Assembly: GCF_030450055.1 (NCBI RefSeq) | Contig: NZ_CP118480.1 | Span: 3,657,501 to 3,721,500 of the forward strand | DNA length: 64,000 bases | Direction of reading: 5' to 3' | Origin: Gallaecimonas kandeliae | GTDB taxonomy: Bacteria; Pseudomonadota; Gammaproteobacteria; Enterobacterales; Gallaecimonadaceae | In this document: positions 1 to 10,482 of the stretch, one piece after another | Numbering within the stretch: position 1 is the stretch's first letter | Layout of the letters: every line of letters starts with the position of its first letter | The notes under the pieces: model-generated | What the model saw: the letters and a program-made list of their open reading frames with translations, nothing else | Told to the model about the DNA's origin: nothing | The model's database searches: none | Translations under genes and position numbers: made by a program

Positions 1-3000
1 TGCCGGAATACCCCCAGGCCCTGCAATTCCTGGGGGACGGCGCCCTGTTGAGCCTCAAGGGTGACCGCCGGCTGGGTTACCTGGCCAGGGGCGTCGGCAA
101 GGTGCAACTGGAGGTGGCCCAGCTGCTGCCAGGCCAGCTGGCCCAGCTGGTGGACCAGCGCAACGGCAGCTTCGCCAAGCCCAACCTCGACAACCAGGCC
201 TTCGACCGCCTGGTGACCCGCACCCTCATCAAGCAGGCCCTGCCGGTGGCCGACCCCGGCCAGACCCAGTACGGCAGCCTGGATCTCGGCCCCTTCCTCA
301 AGGACAGGCGCGGCATCTTCGTGGTCAAGCTGACCCCCGCCGCCGAGAAGGACGACCAGACCTTCGATTACTACCAGAGCGAGGCCCATGACCTGCGCTT
401 CCTGGTGGTGACCGATCTCGGCATCCTCGCCAAACGCAGCCGCGACGGCAGCCAGGACCTCTTCGTGCAGTCCCTGGCCAGCGGCCAGCCCGTGGCCGGG
501 GCCCAGGTGGCGGTGATCGGCCGCAACGGCCAGCCGGTGGCCGAGGCCCAGACCGACGACCAGGGCCATGCCCGCTTTGCCAAGCTGGACCAGCTGCGCC
601 GGGAAAAGACGCCCCTGCTCTACCGGGTGGAGAAGGACGGCGACCTCTCCTTCCTGCCCATTGGGGACTGGCGCCGCCACCTGGACCTGTCCCGCTTCGA
701 CACCGGCGGCGCCGGCGAGAGCGACGATCCCAAGGCTCTGGGGGCCTACCTCTTCACCGACCGCGGCCTCTACCGGCCGGGCGAGACAGTCCACATCGCC
801 AGCCTGGTCAAGGGCCAGGACTGGGCGACGCCCCTGGAAGGGCTGCCGGTCAAGCTCACAGTCCTGGACCCCCGCGGCCTCAAGGTGCTGGACCGCACCT
901 TCCAGTTGGACGGCAGCGGCTTTTCCAGCCTGGATTTTACCAGCGGCGAAGTGGCCCCGGCCGGCGACTACCAGGCCAGGCTGTCCCTCATTCGCGACAA
1001 GCACCGCCTGACCCTGCTGGGCAGCGTCGGCTTCAAGGTGCGGGACTTCGAGCCCGACCGCATCAAGGTGCGGCTGGCACTGGCCGGGGCCGACAAAACC
1101 GGCGGCCATCCGCCCATCGGCTGGCTGAAGCCGGCCGAGGTCCAGGCCCTGGTGCAGGCCGAACAGCTGTTCGGCGGCCCGGCCGGCAAGCGCCGGGTCA
1201 CGGGGGAGATGCTGCTGTCGCCCACCGACATCGGCTTCCCCCTGTGGCCCGGCTACCGCTTCGGGGTCCAGGGCAAGCTCAAGGAGTCCTTCCGTGACCA
1301 GCTGGCGGACGCCGAAACCGACGATAAGGGCCAGGCCCAGCTGCAACTGGCCCTGGACCGCTTCGAGGGCAGCACCTACAAGCTGCACCTGCTGGCCAGG
1401 GTCATGGAGGCAGGTTCTGGCCGGGGGGTCAGCGCCCAGGCCGAGGCCCTGGTGTCCAACGCCGAACTGCTGCTGGGCTACAAGGCCGACGGCGACCTCG
1501 GCTTCATCGCCAAGGGCGGCGAACGCCACGTCAGGCTGCAGGCCGTGGGCCAGGACCTCAAGGGCGTCGCCACCGCCGTCCAGGCCGAGCGCATCGAGCG
1601 GCGCTGGGTGTCGGTGCTGATCAAGCAGCAGGACGGCAGCTACCGCTACGAGTCCCGCCGCAAGGACATCAGCCTGGGTAGCCAGCCGTTGGCCCTGGCC
1701 GCCGATGGCCTGGACCTGGCCCTGGACACCCAGGCCCCCGGGGATCACCGCCTGCGCTTCAGCGACGCCCAGGGCCGCCAGCTCGGCCAGCTGGACTACA
1801 GCGTCGCCGGCAAGGGCAACGCCAGCCGCGCCCTGGACCGCAACGCCGAGCTGAACCTCAAGCTGGACAAGGGCCAGTACCAGCCCGGTGACGACATCCA
1901 GGTCGCCATCCAGGCGCCTTACAGCGGCGCCGGCCTCATCACCATAGAGCGGGACAAGGTCTACGCCTTCAAGTGGTTCAAGATGGACGGCACCCGCTCG
2001 GTGCAGCAGATCCGCCTGCCGGCCGGCATAGAGGGCAACGCCTATGTGAACGTGCAGTTCCTGCGCGCCCCCGACTCCGACCAGATCTTCATGAGCCCCC
2101 TGTCCTACGCCGTGGCCCCCTTCCAGGTGGACCTCGGCGCGCGCCGCCAGGCCCTGGCGCTGACGGCCCCGGCCCAGCTCCAGCCCGGCCAGACGCTGGA
2201 CCTGGACCTGGATCTGCCCCAGGCCGGCAAGGTGCTGGTGTTCGGGGTGGACGAGGGCATCCTGCAGGTGGCCCGCTACCAGGCCCCGGATCCCCTGGGC
2301 CACTTCTTCGCCAAGAAGGCGCTGTCGGTGGACTCCAGCCAGATCCTCGACCTGCTGCTGCCCGACCTCAAGCTCCTGATGCGCAGCGCCGCCCCCGGCG
2401 GTGACGCAGCCGCCCTGCTGGCCGCCAACCTCAACCCCTTCAAGCGCAAGCACGCCGCCCCCGTGGTCTACTGGTCCGGCATCCAGCAGTTGGCGGCAGG
2501 GCATCACCGGTTCCAGTATCCCGTGCCGGACAGCTTCAACGGCAAGCTGCACCTCTTCGCCGTCAGCGTCGCCCCAAACAGCATGGGCGCCACCCAGGGC
2601 GCCGTGCAGGTCAAGGGCCCCCTGGTGCTGAGCCCCAACGCCCCGACCTTCCTGGCCCCGGGCGACCAGAGCCAGGTGGCCCTGGGCCTCTACAACACCC
2701 AGGACAAGCCGCTGCAGGTGGCGCTGCTGCTGGAGGCGAGCCCCGGCCTCAAGCTGCTGGACGGCGCCCAGCGCCAGCTGACCATAGCCCCTGGCCAGGA
2801 GGCAAGGGCCCGCTTCCAGGTGCAGGCCACGGCCAGCCTCGGCGAGGCCAGGCTGCATTGGACGGCCAGCACAGGCCAGGGCGGCTTCCAGCGCACCGAG
2901 ACCCTCTCGGTCAGGCCCGCCAGCCCCTACAGGACGGCCCTGCGCACCGGCATGCTGGAGGACGACCAGCAGCAGTTGGCGCCCCAGCGCGACCTCTACG

Positions 3001-4430
3001 CCCCCTTCGCCAAGCAGGAGGCGGGGCTGGCCGCCAGCCCGCTGCTCTGGGCCCAGGGCCTCAAGGCCTACCTGGGCCACTACCCCCACGCCTGCACCGA
3101 GCAGCTGGTGTCCAAGGCGGTGCCGGCCATCTTCCTCGGCACGGCGGCGGACAACCAGGCCAGCTTCGAGCAGCTGCTCGACCAGCTGCGCAGCCGCCAG
3201 AACGGCGACGGCGGCTTCGGCCTCTGGGCCGCCAATCCCGTCGTTGAGCCCATGGTGGCCCTCTACGTGGTGGACATGCTGCTGGACGCCCGCCAGCAGG
3301 GCTACCCGGTGCCCCAGGACATGCTGGACAGGGCCGACAGCTACCTGTCCGGCCTCAGCAACGGCCCCAGCGACGGCCTGGCGGAACTACGGGAGCGGGC
3401 CTACGGCGCCTACCTGCTGGCCCGCCAGGGGGTCAGGGTCAGCGGCGCCCTGGCCGACATCCGCGAACGGTTGCAGCGCCGTTACCCCAAGAACTGGCAG
3501 GCCGACATCGCCAGCGCCTGGCTGGCCGCCAGCTTCACCTTGATGCAGCAGCAGGAACTGGCCCAGCCCCTCTGGGACGCCCAGCAATGGCAGTTGCTCA
3601 GCGACAAGCCACAGCGCCTCGGCGTCTACCTGGGCCCCCTGGTCCACGACGCCCAGCTGCTGACCCTGCTGGCCCGCCACGCCCCACAGCGCCTGGCCAA
3701 GCTGCCGGAGGCGCTGCTGCCGAAGATGGGCCAGTGGCTGAGCGACCAGAACTACAGCTCCCTGTCCGCCGGCACCCTGATCCGGGCACTCAGCACCTAC
3801 GGCGACAGGGCCCAGAGCGGCAACCTGGCCCTGAGCGCCCAGGTCAAAAGTGCCTGGCAGGCCCTGGCCCTGCCCCTGGCGGCCCTGCCGGCCGGCACCG
3901 ACCAGCTGAAATTGGAGAAGAGCGGCCAGGCCCCGGCCTTCTACCTGGTCACGGAGGCGGGCTTCGACAAAACGCCCCCGGCCCCCTTTAGCCAAGGCCT
4001 GGAGGTGAGCCGCGACTATCTGGACCTGGCCGGCAAGCCCCTGGCCCAGGTCAAGCTGGGCCAGGAATTCCTGGTGCGGCTGCGGCTGCGGGCCACGGCC
4101 CTGGACAGCCTGGCCCAGGTGGCCATCACCGACCTGCTGCCCGGCGGCGTGGAGCCGGTGCCGCGGGACGCCGGCGACGACTTCCACGGCTGGCAGCCGC
4201 CGGTGGGGGTCGCCAAGCTCAGCGACTGGCGGCCCCAGTGGCTCAACCTGCGGGAAGACAGGCTGGTGCTCTACGGCACGGCCAGCCGCGACGCCGCCAC
4301 CTTCGTCTACAAGGTGCGGGCCACCAACGTCGGCCGTTACCTGGTGCCGCCGCCCTATGCCCAGGGCCTCTACGATCCCCGCCAGCAGGCCCTGGGCCAG
4401 GGTGGTGAACTGGTGATAGTGGCGCCATGA
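1..4430 (+). CDS. yfhM: Bacterial alpha-2-macroglobulin family protein (YfhM-like), 5'-truncated by window
   Basis: Large periplasmic protease-trapping protein. The frame is open from base 3 with no credible start (the first possible start is a TTG at 48), so the N-terminus and lipobox lie outside the window. About 1,475 residues are visible, against roughly 1,650 for E. coli YfhM. MG-type beta-sandwich domains fill the first two thirds. The thioester motif CTEQ is intact at 3093-3104, inside the alpha-helical thioester domain (motifs QNGDGGFGLW and EPMVALYVVDML). In this family a cleaved bait region exposes the thioester, which then captures the attacking protease. The stop overlaps the start of pbpC by 4 nt, the usual pairing of this protein with PBP1C, which suggests joint envelope defence and repair. 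Confidence 0.95.
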   Translation, partial: PEYPQALQFLGDGALLSLKGDRRLGYLARGVGKVQLEVAQLLPGQLAQLVDQRNGSFAKPNLDNQAFDRLVTRTLIKQALPVADPGQTQYGSLDLGPFLKDRRGIFVVKLTPAAEKDDQTFDYYQSEAHDLRFLVVTDLGILAKRSRDGSQDLFVQSLASGQPVAGAQVAVIGRNGQPVAEAQTDDQGHARFAKLDQLRREKTPLLYRVEKDGDLSFLPIGDWRRHLDLSRFDTGGAGESDDPKALGAYLFTDRGLYRPGETVHIASLVKGQDWATPLEGLPVKLTVLDPRGLKVLDRTFQLDGSGFSSLDFTSGEVAPAGDYQARLSLIRDKHRLTLLGSVGFKVRDFEPDRIKVRLALAGADKTGGHPPIGWLKPAEVQALVQAEQLFGGPAGKRRVTGEMLLSPTDIGFPLWPGYRFGVQGKLKESFRDQLADAETDDKGQAQLQLALDRFEGSTYKLHLLARVMEAGSGRGVSAQAEALVSNAELLLGYKADGDLGFIAKGGERHVRLQAVGQDLKGVATAVQAERIERRWVSVLIKQQDGSYRYESRRKDISLGSQPLALAADGLDLALDTQAPGDHRLRFSDAQGRQLGQLDYSVAGKGNASRALDRNAELNLKLDKGQYQPGDDIQVAIQAPYSGAGLITIERDKVYAFKWFKMDGTRSVQQIRLPAGIEGNAYVNVQFLRAPDSDQIFMSPLSYAVAPFQVDLGARRQALALTAPAQLQPGQTLDLDLDLPQAGKVLVFGVDEGILQVARYQAPDPLGHFFAKKALSVDSSQILDLLLPDLKLLMRSAAPGGDAAALLAANLNPFKRKHAAPVVYWSGIQQLAAGHHRFQYPVPDSFNGKLHLFAVSVAPNSMGATQGAVQVKGPLVLSPNAPTFLAPGDQSQVALGLYNTQDKPLQVALLLEASPGLKLLDGAQRQLTIAPGQEARARFQVQATASLGEARLHWTASTGQGGFQRTETLSVRPASPYRTALRTGMLEDDQQQLAPQRDLYAPFAKQEAGLAASPLLWAQGLKAYLGHYPHACTEQLVSKAVPAIFLGTAADNQASFEQLLDQLRSRQNGDGGFGLWAANPVVEPMVALYVVDMLLDARQQGYPVPQDMLDRADSYLSGLSNGPSDGLAELRERAYGAYLLARQGVRVSGALADIRERLQRRYPKNWQADIASAWLAASFTLMQQQELAQPLWDAQQWQLLSDKPQRLGVYLGPLVHDAQLLTLLARHAPQRLAKLPEALLPKMGQWLSDQNYSSLSAGTLIRALSTYGDRAQSGNLALSAQVKSAWQALALPLAALPAGTDQLKLEKSGQAPAFYLVTEAGFDKTPPAPFSQGLEVSRDYLDLAGKPLAQVKLGQEFLVRLRLRATALDSLAQVAITDLLPGGVEPVPRDAGDDFHGWQPPVGVAKLSDWRPQWLNLREDRLVLYGTASRDAATFVYKVRATNVGRYLVPPPYAQGLYDPRQQALGQGGELVIVAP

Positions 4431-6721
4431 GGCGCCGCTACCTGGCTCTCGCCGCCCTGGCGGCCTTGCTGCTGGGGCTGAGGTTGTCGGCGCCGCCCCT
4501 TTCCGCCGCCTCCCCCGGCTCCCGAGAGGTGCTGGCGGCGGACGGCAGCCTGCTGCGCCTGACCCTGGCCGCCGACGGCCAATACCGGCTCTGGCAGCCC
4601 CTGGCAGGGATAGCCCCGGCCATGGTCCAGGCCATGCTGCTCAAGGAAGACCGCTACTTCCGCTGGCACCCTGGCATCAATCCCGTAGCCCTGGGCCGGG
4701 CGGCCCTGGCCACCTACATCGGCGGCGACCGCCAGGGCGCCTCCACCCTGACCATGCAGCTGGCCAGGCGACTCTACGGCATCAACAGCAGGACGGTGCC
4801 GGGCAAGCTCGAGCAGATGCTGGCCGCCCTCTGGCTGGAGGCCCGCTATTCCAAGCGGGCCCTGCTGGAGGCCTACCTCAACCTGGCCCCCATGGGCGGC
4901 AACGTCGAAGGAGTGGAAGCCGCCGCCCGCATCTACTTCCATAAAGGTGCCCGGGACTTGTCCCTCAACGAGGCCCTGAGCCTGGCGGTGATGCCCCAGA
5001 GCCCGGCCCGCCGGGCCCGTTTCGGCAACGACTTCCAGGCTGCCCGCGACCGCCTGGCCAGGCTCTGGCTGGACAGCTACCCCCAGGACCCCAAGGGCCA
5101 GGGCCTGCTGGCCCTCACCGCCCTGGGCCATGACCGCGGCGCCTTGCCCTTCGCGGCCCCCCACTTCAGCCGCTACCTGCTGGCCGGCAGCGACCAGGCC
5201 GTCATCCACAGCACCCTCGACAGCCGCCTCCAGGCCCTGCTCGAGCGGCGGCTGCGCAGCTACCTGGCCGGCAAGGCGGACCTTGGCATCAAGAACGCAG
5301 CCGCCCTGCTGATCGACAGCCGCGACCAGGCCGTCAAGGCCTGGGTCGGCTCGGCGGATTTCTTCGACCCGGGCATCCAGGGCCAGGTGGACGGGGTGCT
5401 GGCCCGGCGTTCACCGGGCTCCACCTTGAAACCCTTCCTCTACGGCCTGGCCTTGGACCAGGGGCTTATCCACCCCTTGAGCATCCTCAAGGACGCCCCC
5501 ACCGCCTTCGGCGACTTCGAACCGGAGAACTTCGACCATCGCTTCATGGGCCCGGTCAGCGCCCACGACGCCCTGATCCGCAGCCGCAACGTGCCGGCGG
5601 TCTGGCTGGCCGGCCAGTTGGAAGACCCAGACCTCTACGGCCTGCTGCGCCAGGCCGGCATCCAGGGCCTTAAAGGCAGGAACCACTACGGCCTGGCCCT
5701 GGCCCTGGGCGGCGGCGAGCTGAGCATGGCGGAGCTGGGCCGCCTCTACCTGATGCTGGCCAGCCATGGCGCCCACTACCCCCTGCGCAGCCGCCAGGAC
5801 CAGCCCGTCAGCCCGCCCAGCCCACAGCTGCTGAGCCCGGCCGCCAGCTTCCTGGTGCTGGACATGCTCAAAGACAACCCCCGCGCCGACGGCCTGCCCA
5901 AGGGCAACTGGACGGTATCCTGGAAGACGGGCACCTCCTGGGGCTTCCACGACGCCTGGAGCGCCGGCGTCACAGGCCCCTATGTGCTGGTGGTCTGGGT
6001 GGGCAACTTCGACGCCACCCCCAACCCCGCCTTCGTGGGGGTGCAGGCGGCGGGGCCGCTGTTCTTCGCCCTGAGCGACGCCCTCCAGGCCAGCCTGCCG
6101 GCCACGGCGGACAGGCCCCGCCTGCCGCCCCAAACCGTGAAGAAAGTGAAGATCTGCGCCGCCTCGGGCGAGCTGCCCAACCCCTGGTGCCCCAGGGTGG
6201 TGGACGGCTGGTTCATCCCGGGCATCTCCCCGGTCAAGGTCTCGACCCTGCACAGGCCGGTCTGGGTGGACAACAAGACAGGCCAGGCCGCCTGCCCGCC
6301 CCATGACCTAAAGGCCCAACACCAGGAGGTGTTCGCCTTCTGGCCCTCGGATCTGGCCGCCCTCTTTGCAGCGGCCGGACTGCCCCGCAAGGCACCGCCG
6401 CCCCTGCCCGCTTCCTGCTCGGGGAATGGCCTCGCCCAGGCCGGCACCTCAGCCCCTTCGGCCGCCCCCCAGATCCGCTCGCCCCTCAAAGGAGTCAGCT
6501 ACCGGCTGCGCCAGCCCAAGGACAGCATCCCGCTGCGGGCCGACGCCGGCCCCCAGGTCAAGGCGCTCTACTGGTTCGCCGGCCGCAGTTTCCTGGGCAA
6601 GACGGCCCCCGGCCAGACGTTGGAATGGCGGCCCCAGCACTCGGGCCACTACCCCCTCTCGGTCAGCGATGACCAGGGCCAAGGCGCCAGCCGCGAGCTG
6701 GAGGTCAGCCTCCAACCTTGA
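4427..6721 (+). CDS. pbpC: Penicillin-binding protein 1C
   Basis: Bifunctional murein glycosyltransferase/transpeptidase-like protein of 764 aa (E. coli PbpC 770). An N-terminal membrane anchor (residues 5-27) is followed by a GT51 domain with KEDRYFRWHPGIN and GASTLTMQLARRL. The penicillin-binding domain has the SxxK motif STLK near residue 331, SRN near 385 and KTGTS near 499. A Cys-containing C-terminal domain (residues about 570-760) matches the BiPBP_C extension of PBP1C. It is translationally coupled to the upstream macroglobulin (ATGA overlap), consistent with peptidoglycan repair alongside a periplasmic protease trap. Confidence 0.96.
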   Translation: MRRRYLALAALAALLLGLRLSAPPLSAASPGSREVLAADGSLLRLTLAADGQYRLWQPLAGIAPAMVQAMLLKEDRYFRWHPGINPVALGRAALATYIGGDRQGASTLTMQLARRLYGINSRTVPGKLEQMLAALWLEARYSKRALLEAYLNLAPMGGNVEGVEAAARIYFHKGARDLSLNEALSLAVMPQSPARRARFGNDFQAARDRLARLWLDSYPQDPKGQGLLALTALGHDRGALPFAAPHFSRYLLAGSDQAVIHSTLDSRLQALLERRLRSYLAGKADLGIKNAAALLIDSRDQAVKAWVGSADFFDPGIQGQVDGVLARRSPGSTLKPFLYGLALDQGLIHPLSILKDAPTAFGDFEPENFDHRFMGPVSAHDALIRSRNVPAVWLAGQLEDPDLYGLLRQAGIQGLKGRNHYGLALALGGGELSMAELGRLYLMLASHGAHYPLRSRQDQPVSPPSPQLLSPAASFLVLDMLKDNPRADGLPKGNWTVSWKTGTSWGFHDAWSAGVTGPYVLVVWVGNFDATPNPAFVGVQAAGPLFFALSDALQASLPATADRPRLPPQTVKKVKICAASGELPNPWCPRVVDGWFIPGISPVKVSTLHRPVWVDNKTGQAACPPHDLKAQHQEVFAFWPSDLAALFAAAGLPRKAPPPLPASCSGNGLAQAGTSAPSAAPQIRSPLKGVSYRLRQPKDSIPLRADAGPQVKALYWFAGRSFLGKTAPGQTLEWRPQHSGHYPLSVSDDQGQGASRELEVSLQP

Positions 6722-6758
6722 CCTTGGCCAGGCAAGCATCCTTATGGCGTTATTTCGA

Positions 6759-6787
6759 TTGCCAGTTTCTTAACATCTCCATAAAAT
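6759..6787 (+). promoter_or_regulatory. Candidate sigma-70 promoter for the 6824 lipoprotein gene
   Basis: TTGCCA (6759-6764), a 17-nt spacer and TAAAAT (6782-6787) lie in the AT-richer gap between pbpC and the lipoprotein gene. Spacing and hexamers fit a sigma-70 promoter; no experimental support. Confidence 0.5.
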
Positions 6788-6823
6788 CCGCCAACCTGAC
6801 AAACTGACACCATAAGGAAATGC

Positions 6824-8980
6824 ATGAAAACCATAAGGAAAGCCCTTCCCTGCCTGATCGCTGCCCTGTTGCTGGGAGGTTGCGGCGGAGGTGGCGGCGG
6901 CACAGAGCCGGCCAAGGCTATCCCCAACCAGGCCCCCAGCATCCAGCTGACCGACCTGACCGTCACCGAGCGGGCCAGTGCCCAGCTGACCGCCACGGCC
7001 AGTGACAGCGACGGCAGCGTCGCCAAGTACGCCTGGACCCAGGTCTCTGGCCCCCAGGTGACCCTAGCCGGCACCGACACCGCCAGCCTCGGCTTCACGG
7101 CCCCGGACCTCGACGAGGACGCCCAGTTGGTGTTCAGCCTGACCGTCACCGACGACAAGGGCGCCACCAGCACCGCCACCAGCACAGTGACCGTCAAGGC
7201 CATCAAGCATGAGCTGGCCCTCTCCGGCCTGGCCTACGACGGCCCCCTGCCGGGCGCCACCATCACCCTGACGATCTCGGGCCGCGACGCGCCCCTGACC
7301 ACCACCGCCGACAACGACGGCAACTTCCACTTCTCGCTGCAGTTGGACGAAAAGGAAGACGGCGCCCTGCTGAGCCTCGAGGCCAAAAGCGCCAGCAACG
7401 CCAAGGCCGTACTCAGCTCCTGGCTGGGTAAGGCCCAGGACCTGCTGGCCCAGGGCAGCAGCCTGGATACCCAGCAGCAGCCGCGCCTCGCCGTGACCCA
7501 GCTGAGTACGGCCCTGGACGGCCTGCTCACCACCAAGCTGGGCCATGCCCCCGCCAGCCAAGCGGAGTATGATCAGGCCAAGAGCCAGCTGGACGCCCTC
7601 CACTGGATCAACCTGGCGGCCCTGATCAAGGCGGTGGTGGACAAGGGCGCCGCCCTGCCCAGCGGCGTCACCGACACCCGTGATCTGGCCCTGCACGTCT
7701 TCGAGCACCAGGATTGGGTGGACCAGCAGACCAGCCAGGCCGGTTTCAGCGACATGGTGGACGCCATGCTGGCCGACAGCCAGGTCCTGCCAACCCAGAC
7801 CATGGCCCCGCCGGCCAGCATGACCCAGTTCGACAAGGCCCAGGCCCTGAACTCCAACGCCAACTGGCATTGGGCGGCAGACGGCACCGGCCAGCTCACC
7901 GAGGTCGACATCCCGACACCGGCCCCCTTCACCTGGCAGGCCGAGAACGGCAGCTGGGTGGCGACCTTCAGCGGCCAGGCCATGGAGCGGAGCTATGACG
8001 TAGGGGACAGCACCCATACCCAGTGGCTGACCAAGGCCAGCCTCAGGCCCATAGCCCTGAGCAACGGCCAGCTGCTGGTGGTGGAAGAAAGCTGGATGCA
8101 TTGGGAGGAGGTCAGCCACCCCAGCGGCGGCACGCCCCAGACCACCAATGGCGACGATCACTTCATCTACACCAGCTGGTACCTGACCGACGACGCCGTC
8201 CAGCCCCTGGCCGTCTCGGCCCCCACCACCCTGGGCCTGCCGCTGCCGGCCTTGGAGCAGAGCAGCACCCTGGTCCATGGCGACCAGAACTTCGACTACA
8301 ACAGCGTCCTGCAGCACTACAGTGCCCAGTTCCAGTTCAACGCCGACGGTACCGGCCTGCGCCTCGACAACCAGGCCCCCTTCCAGTGGCAGCAGGGCGA
8401 CCAGGGCCTGCAACTGTTCTGGGGCGACCAGAGCCAGTGGCGCTTTGGCCAGCTGCGTTCGGACAACAACCTGGTCAGGGTGACGTCCGAACTGGGCGGC
8501 CAGGTGATGCCGCTGCTGGTCAAGCAGGATTGGCCGGCCGGGACCTTCGACAAGACGGTCTTCATGGCCTATCGCCGCGACGCCCTCAACTCCCCTCGCA
8601 GCTACTACTGGTTCGAGTTCCACAGCGACGGCACAGCCACCGCCAATTGGGCCGACGACTACGACGAGAACGGCCTGACCCAGTCCGATTACGGCTCAAT
8701 GCCCATGTTCTGGACCCTGGAGGAAGGCAGGCTGCACATGGTCCGCTACCGCAACAAGTCCACCGGCCGGACCTGCACCGACCTCCAGGATCCCGACTGC
8801 GTCATCTACAACAACCGCTACCTCACCTTTGGCGGCGAGCATGACGGCTCCTGGACCGTGGAGCTGGACAACAGCTACCACTATTCCTTAAACGCCGAGC
8901 CCGAACTGCATTCCATCGACATCCGCCAGTTCGACGTGCTCCAGGCCCCGCCCATAGACGTCAGCAAGCTGCCCAACTGA
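6824..8980 (+). CDS. Large lipoprotein with N-terminal PKD/Ig-like domain, function unknown
   Basis: 718-aa predicted lipoprotein. The signal peptide ends in a lipobox LLLGGC with the lipidated Cys at residue 20, followed by a Gly-rich linker. Residues about 32-125 form a PKD/cadherin-like beta-sandwich (core AWTQVSGPQVTL and SLTVTDDKGATS). The remaining ~590 residues are rich in Trp, Asp and Gln and match no family I recognise; the repeated 'DGTG' and 'W.F..DGT' style suggests beta-structure. A helical stretch around residues 180-310 separates the two. It has its own candidate promoter and terminator, so it is probably monocistronic. It is likely surface or outer-membrane associated. Confidence 0.8.
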   Translation: MKTIRKALPCLIAALLLGGCGGGGGGTEPAKAIPNQAPSIQLTDLTVTERASAQLTATASDSDGSVAKYAWTQVSGPQVTLAGTDTASLGFTAPDLDEDAQLVFSLTVTDDKGATSTATSTVTVKAIKHELALSGLAYDGPLPGATITLTISGRDAPLTTTADNDGNFHFSLQLDEKEDGALLSLEAKSASNAKAVLSSWLGKAQDLLAQGSSLDTQQQPRLAVTQLSTALDGLLTTKLGHAPASQAEYDQAKSQLDALHWINLAALIKAVVDKGAALPSGVTDTRDLALHVFEHQDWVDQQTSQAGFSDMVDAMLADSQVLPTQTMAPPASMTQFDKAQALNSNANWHWAADGTGQLTEVDIPTPAPFTWQAENGSWVATFSGQAMERSYDVGDSTHTQWLTKASLRPIALSNGQLLVVEESWMHWEEVSHPSGGTPQTTNGDDHFIYTSWYLTDDAVQPLAVSAPTTLGLPLPALEQSSTLVHGDQNFDYNSVLQHYSAQFQFNADGTGLRLDNQAPFQWQQGDQGLQLFWGDQSQWRFGQLRSDNNLVRVTSELGGQVMPLLVKQDWPAGTFDKTVFMAYRRDALNSPRSYYWFEFHSDGTATANWADDYDENGLTQSDYGSMPMFWTLEEGRLHMVRYRNKSTGRTCTDLQDPDCVIYNNRYLTFGGEHDGSWTVELDNSYHYSLNAEPELHSIDIRQFDVLQAPPIDVSKLPN

Positions 8981-8984
8981 CCCG

Positions 8985-9012
8985 AAGCCGCCGCAAGGCG
9001 GCTTTTTCTTTA
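8985..9012 (+). terminator. Rho-independent terminator after lipoprotein gene
   Basis: Stem AAGCCGCC / GGCGGCTT with a GCAA tetraloop (8985-9004), followed by a T-rich tail. Confidence 0.85.
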
Positions 9013-9128
9013 CCGGCGAGGGCTTGTCCAGTTCGGCTGCCAGGGCCTTGGGATTTCTTTCCTTCCTTAGCTGCTGCACCGGCTGCCAGGCTCAAGTACA
9101 CTAGGCCGGAATTTGTAAGGACGAGATC

Positions 9129-9878
9129 ATGGCAGACAACAACAGCACCGACTTCGGTTTCAAGACGGTCCCGGCGGCGGAAAAAGCCAAGATGGTAGCC
9201 GGGGTCTTCCACTCGGTGGCCGGCAAGTACGACCTGATGAACGACCTGATGTCCATGGGCATCCACCGCCTCTGGAAGCGTTTCACCATCGATCTCTCCG
9301 GAGTGCGTCCGGGCCAGAAGGTGCTGGACTTGGCCGGTGGTACCGGCGACCTGGCCGCCAAGTTCGCCCGCCTGGTGGGCGACAACGGCGAAGTGGTGCT
9401 GGCCGACATCAACGATTCCATGCTCAACGTCGGCAAGGAAAAGCTGCGCAACATGGGCATAGTCGGCAATGTGCGCTTCGTGCAGGCCAACGCCGAGTGC
9501 CTGCCTTTCCCCGACAACCATTTCGACCTCATCACCATCGCCTTCGGCCTGCGCAACGTCACCGACAAGGCCGCGGCCCTGAAATCCATGTGCAGGGTGC
9601 TCAAGCCCGGCGGCCGCCTGCTGGTGCTGGAGTTCTCCAAGCCCCAGTCACAGCTGCTGACCCAGGCCTATGATCTCTATTCCTTCAAGGTGCTGCCGGC
9701 CATGGGCAAGCTGGTGGCGGGGGACAGCGAGTCCTACCAGTACCTGGCCGAGAGCATTCGCATGCACCCCGACCAGGAAACCCTGAAGTCCATGATGCTC
9801 GACGCCGGCTTCGACGAGGTGGAATACCACAACCTCACCGGCGGCATAGTGGCCCTGCACCGCGGCTTCAAGTTCTAA
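9129..9878 (+). CDS. ubiE: Ubiquinone/menaquinone biosynthesis C-methyltransferase UbiE
   Basis: SAM-dependent methyltransferase of 249 aa that C-methylates the demethylated benzoquinol (and demethylmenaquinol) ring. The SAM site I motif [12 protein letters not shown] and the UbiE signatures [18 protein letters not shown] and [13 protein letters not shown] are intact. The ATG follows a TAAGGA ribosome-binding site by 8 nt. It is the first gene of a tight ubiE-ubiJ-ubiB run, as in most gammaproteobacteria. Confidence 0.98.
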   Translation: MADNNSTDFGFKTVPAAEKAKMVAGVFHSVAGKYDLMNDLMSMGIHRLWKRFTIDLSGVRPGQKVLDLAGGTGDLAAKFARLVGDNGEVVLADINDSMLNVGKEKLRNMGIVGNVRFVQANAECLPFPDNHFDLITIAFGLRNVTDKAAALKSMCRVLKPGGRLLVLEFSKPQSQLLTQAYDLYSFKVLPAMGKLVAGDSESYQYLAESIRMHPDQETLKSMMLDAGFDEVEYHNLTGGIVALHRGFKF

Positions 9879-9879
9879 G

Positions 9880-10482
9880 ATGCCCTTCAAACAGCTGCTC
9901 CAGGCCCTGATGGAAACCGGCAGCAACAGGCTGCTGGCCCTGGACGAGGCCAGCAACCGCCGCCTGGCCCGCCTCAAGGGCAAGGCGATACTGGTTCGCC
10001 TCACCGACGTCGGGCTCAGCCTCGGTTTCACCGTCACCGAGGCCGGCCTGCTGGTCACAGGCGACCTGGCCGAAGCCGACGCCACAGTGGCGCTGCCGCT
10101 GTCGGCCCTGGACGAACTCAAAGACAGCGCCAACCTGCCCCGCGCCATCAAGGAAGGGCGGCTGGAGCTCACCGGCGATCCCTTGCTGCTCAAGCAGTTT
10201 TCCGAACTCTTCGCCAAGCTCGACATCGACTGGGAAGGGGAACTGGCCCGTTATATCGGCGACGTACCGGCCCACCTGCTGCTGAGCACGGCCACCAAGG
10301 TCAAGGCCAGGCTGGATAAGGGCCTCAAGGGCTTTTCCCAGTGGGGCGCCGAGCAGCTCACCGAGGAATCGCGCCTGACCCCCAGCGGCCTGGAACAACA
10401 GGCCTTCTTCGACGACGTGGACGACCTGAAAAGCGACCTCGAGCGCCTTAGCCGCCGCCTCGAGGCACTGGAGCGCAAATGA
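9880..10482 (+). CDS. ubiJ: Ubiquinone biosynthesis accessory factor UbiJ (SCP2 domain)
   Basis: 200-aa protein (E. coli UbiJ 201). The N-terminal half is an SCP2 sterol-carrier fold that binds lipid quinone intermediates in the soluble Ubi complex. The C-terminus is a charged helix ([18 protein letters not shown]) of coiled-coil type. It starts one base after the ubiE stop and overlaps ubiB by 4 nt, so the three genes are translationally coupled. Confidence 0.93.
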   Translation: MPFKQLLQALMETGSNRLLALDEASNRRLARLKGKAILVRLTDVGLSLGFTVTEAGLLVTGDLAEADATVALPLSALDELKDSANLPRAIKEGRLELTGDPLLLKQFSELFAKLDIDWEGELARYIGDVPAHLLLSTATKVKARLDKGLKGFSQWGAEQLTEESRLTPSGLEQQAFFDDVDDLKSDLERLSRRLEALERK

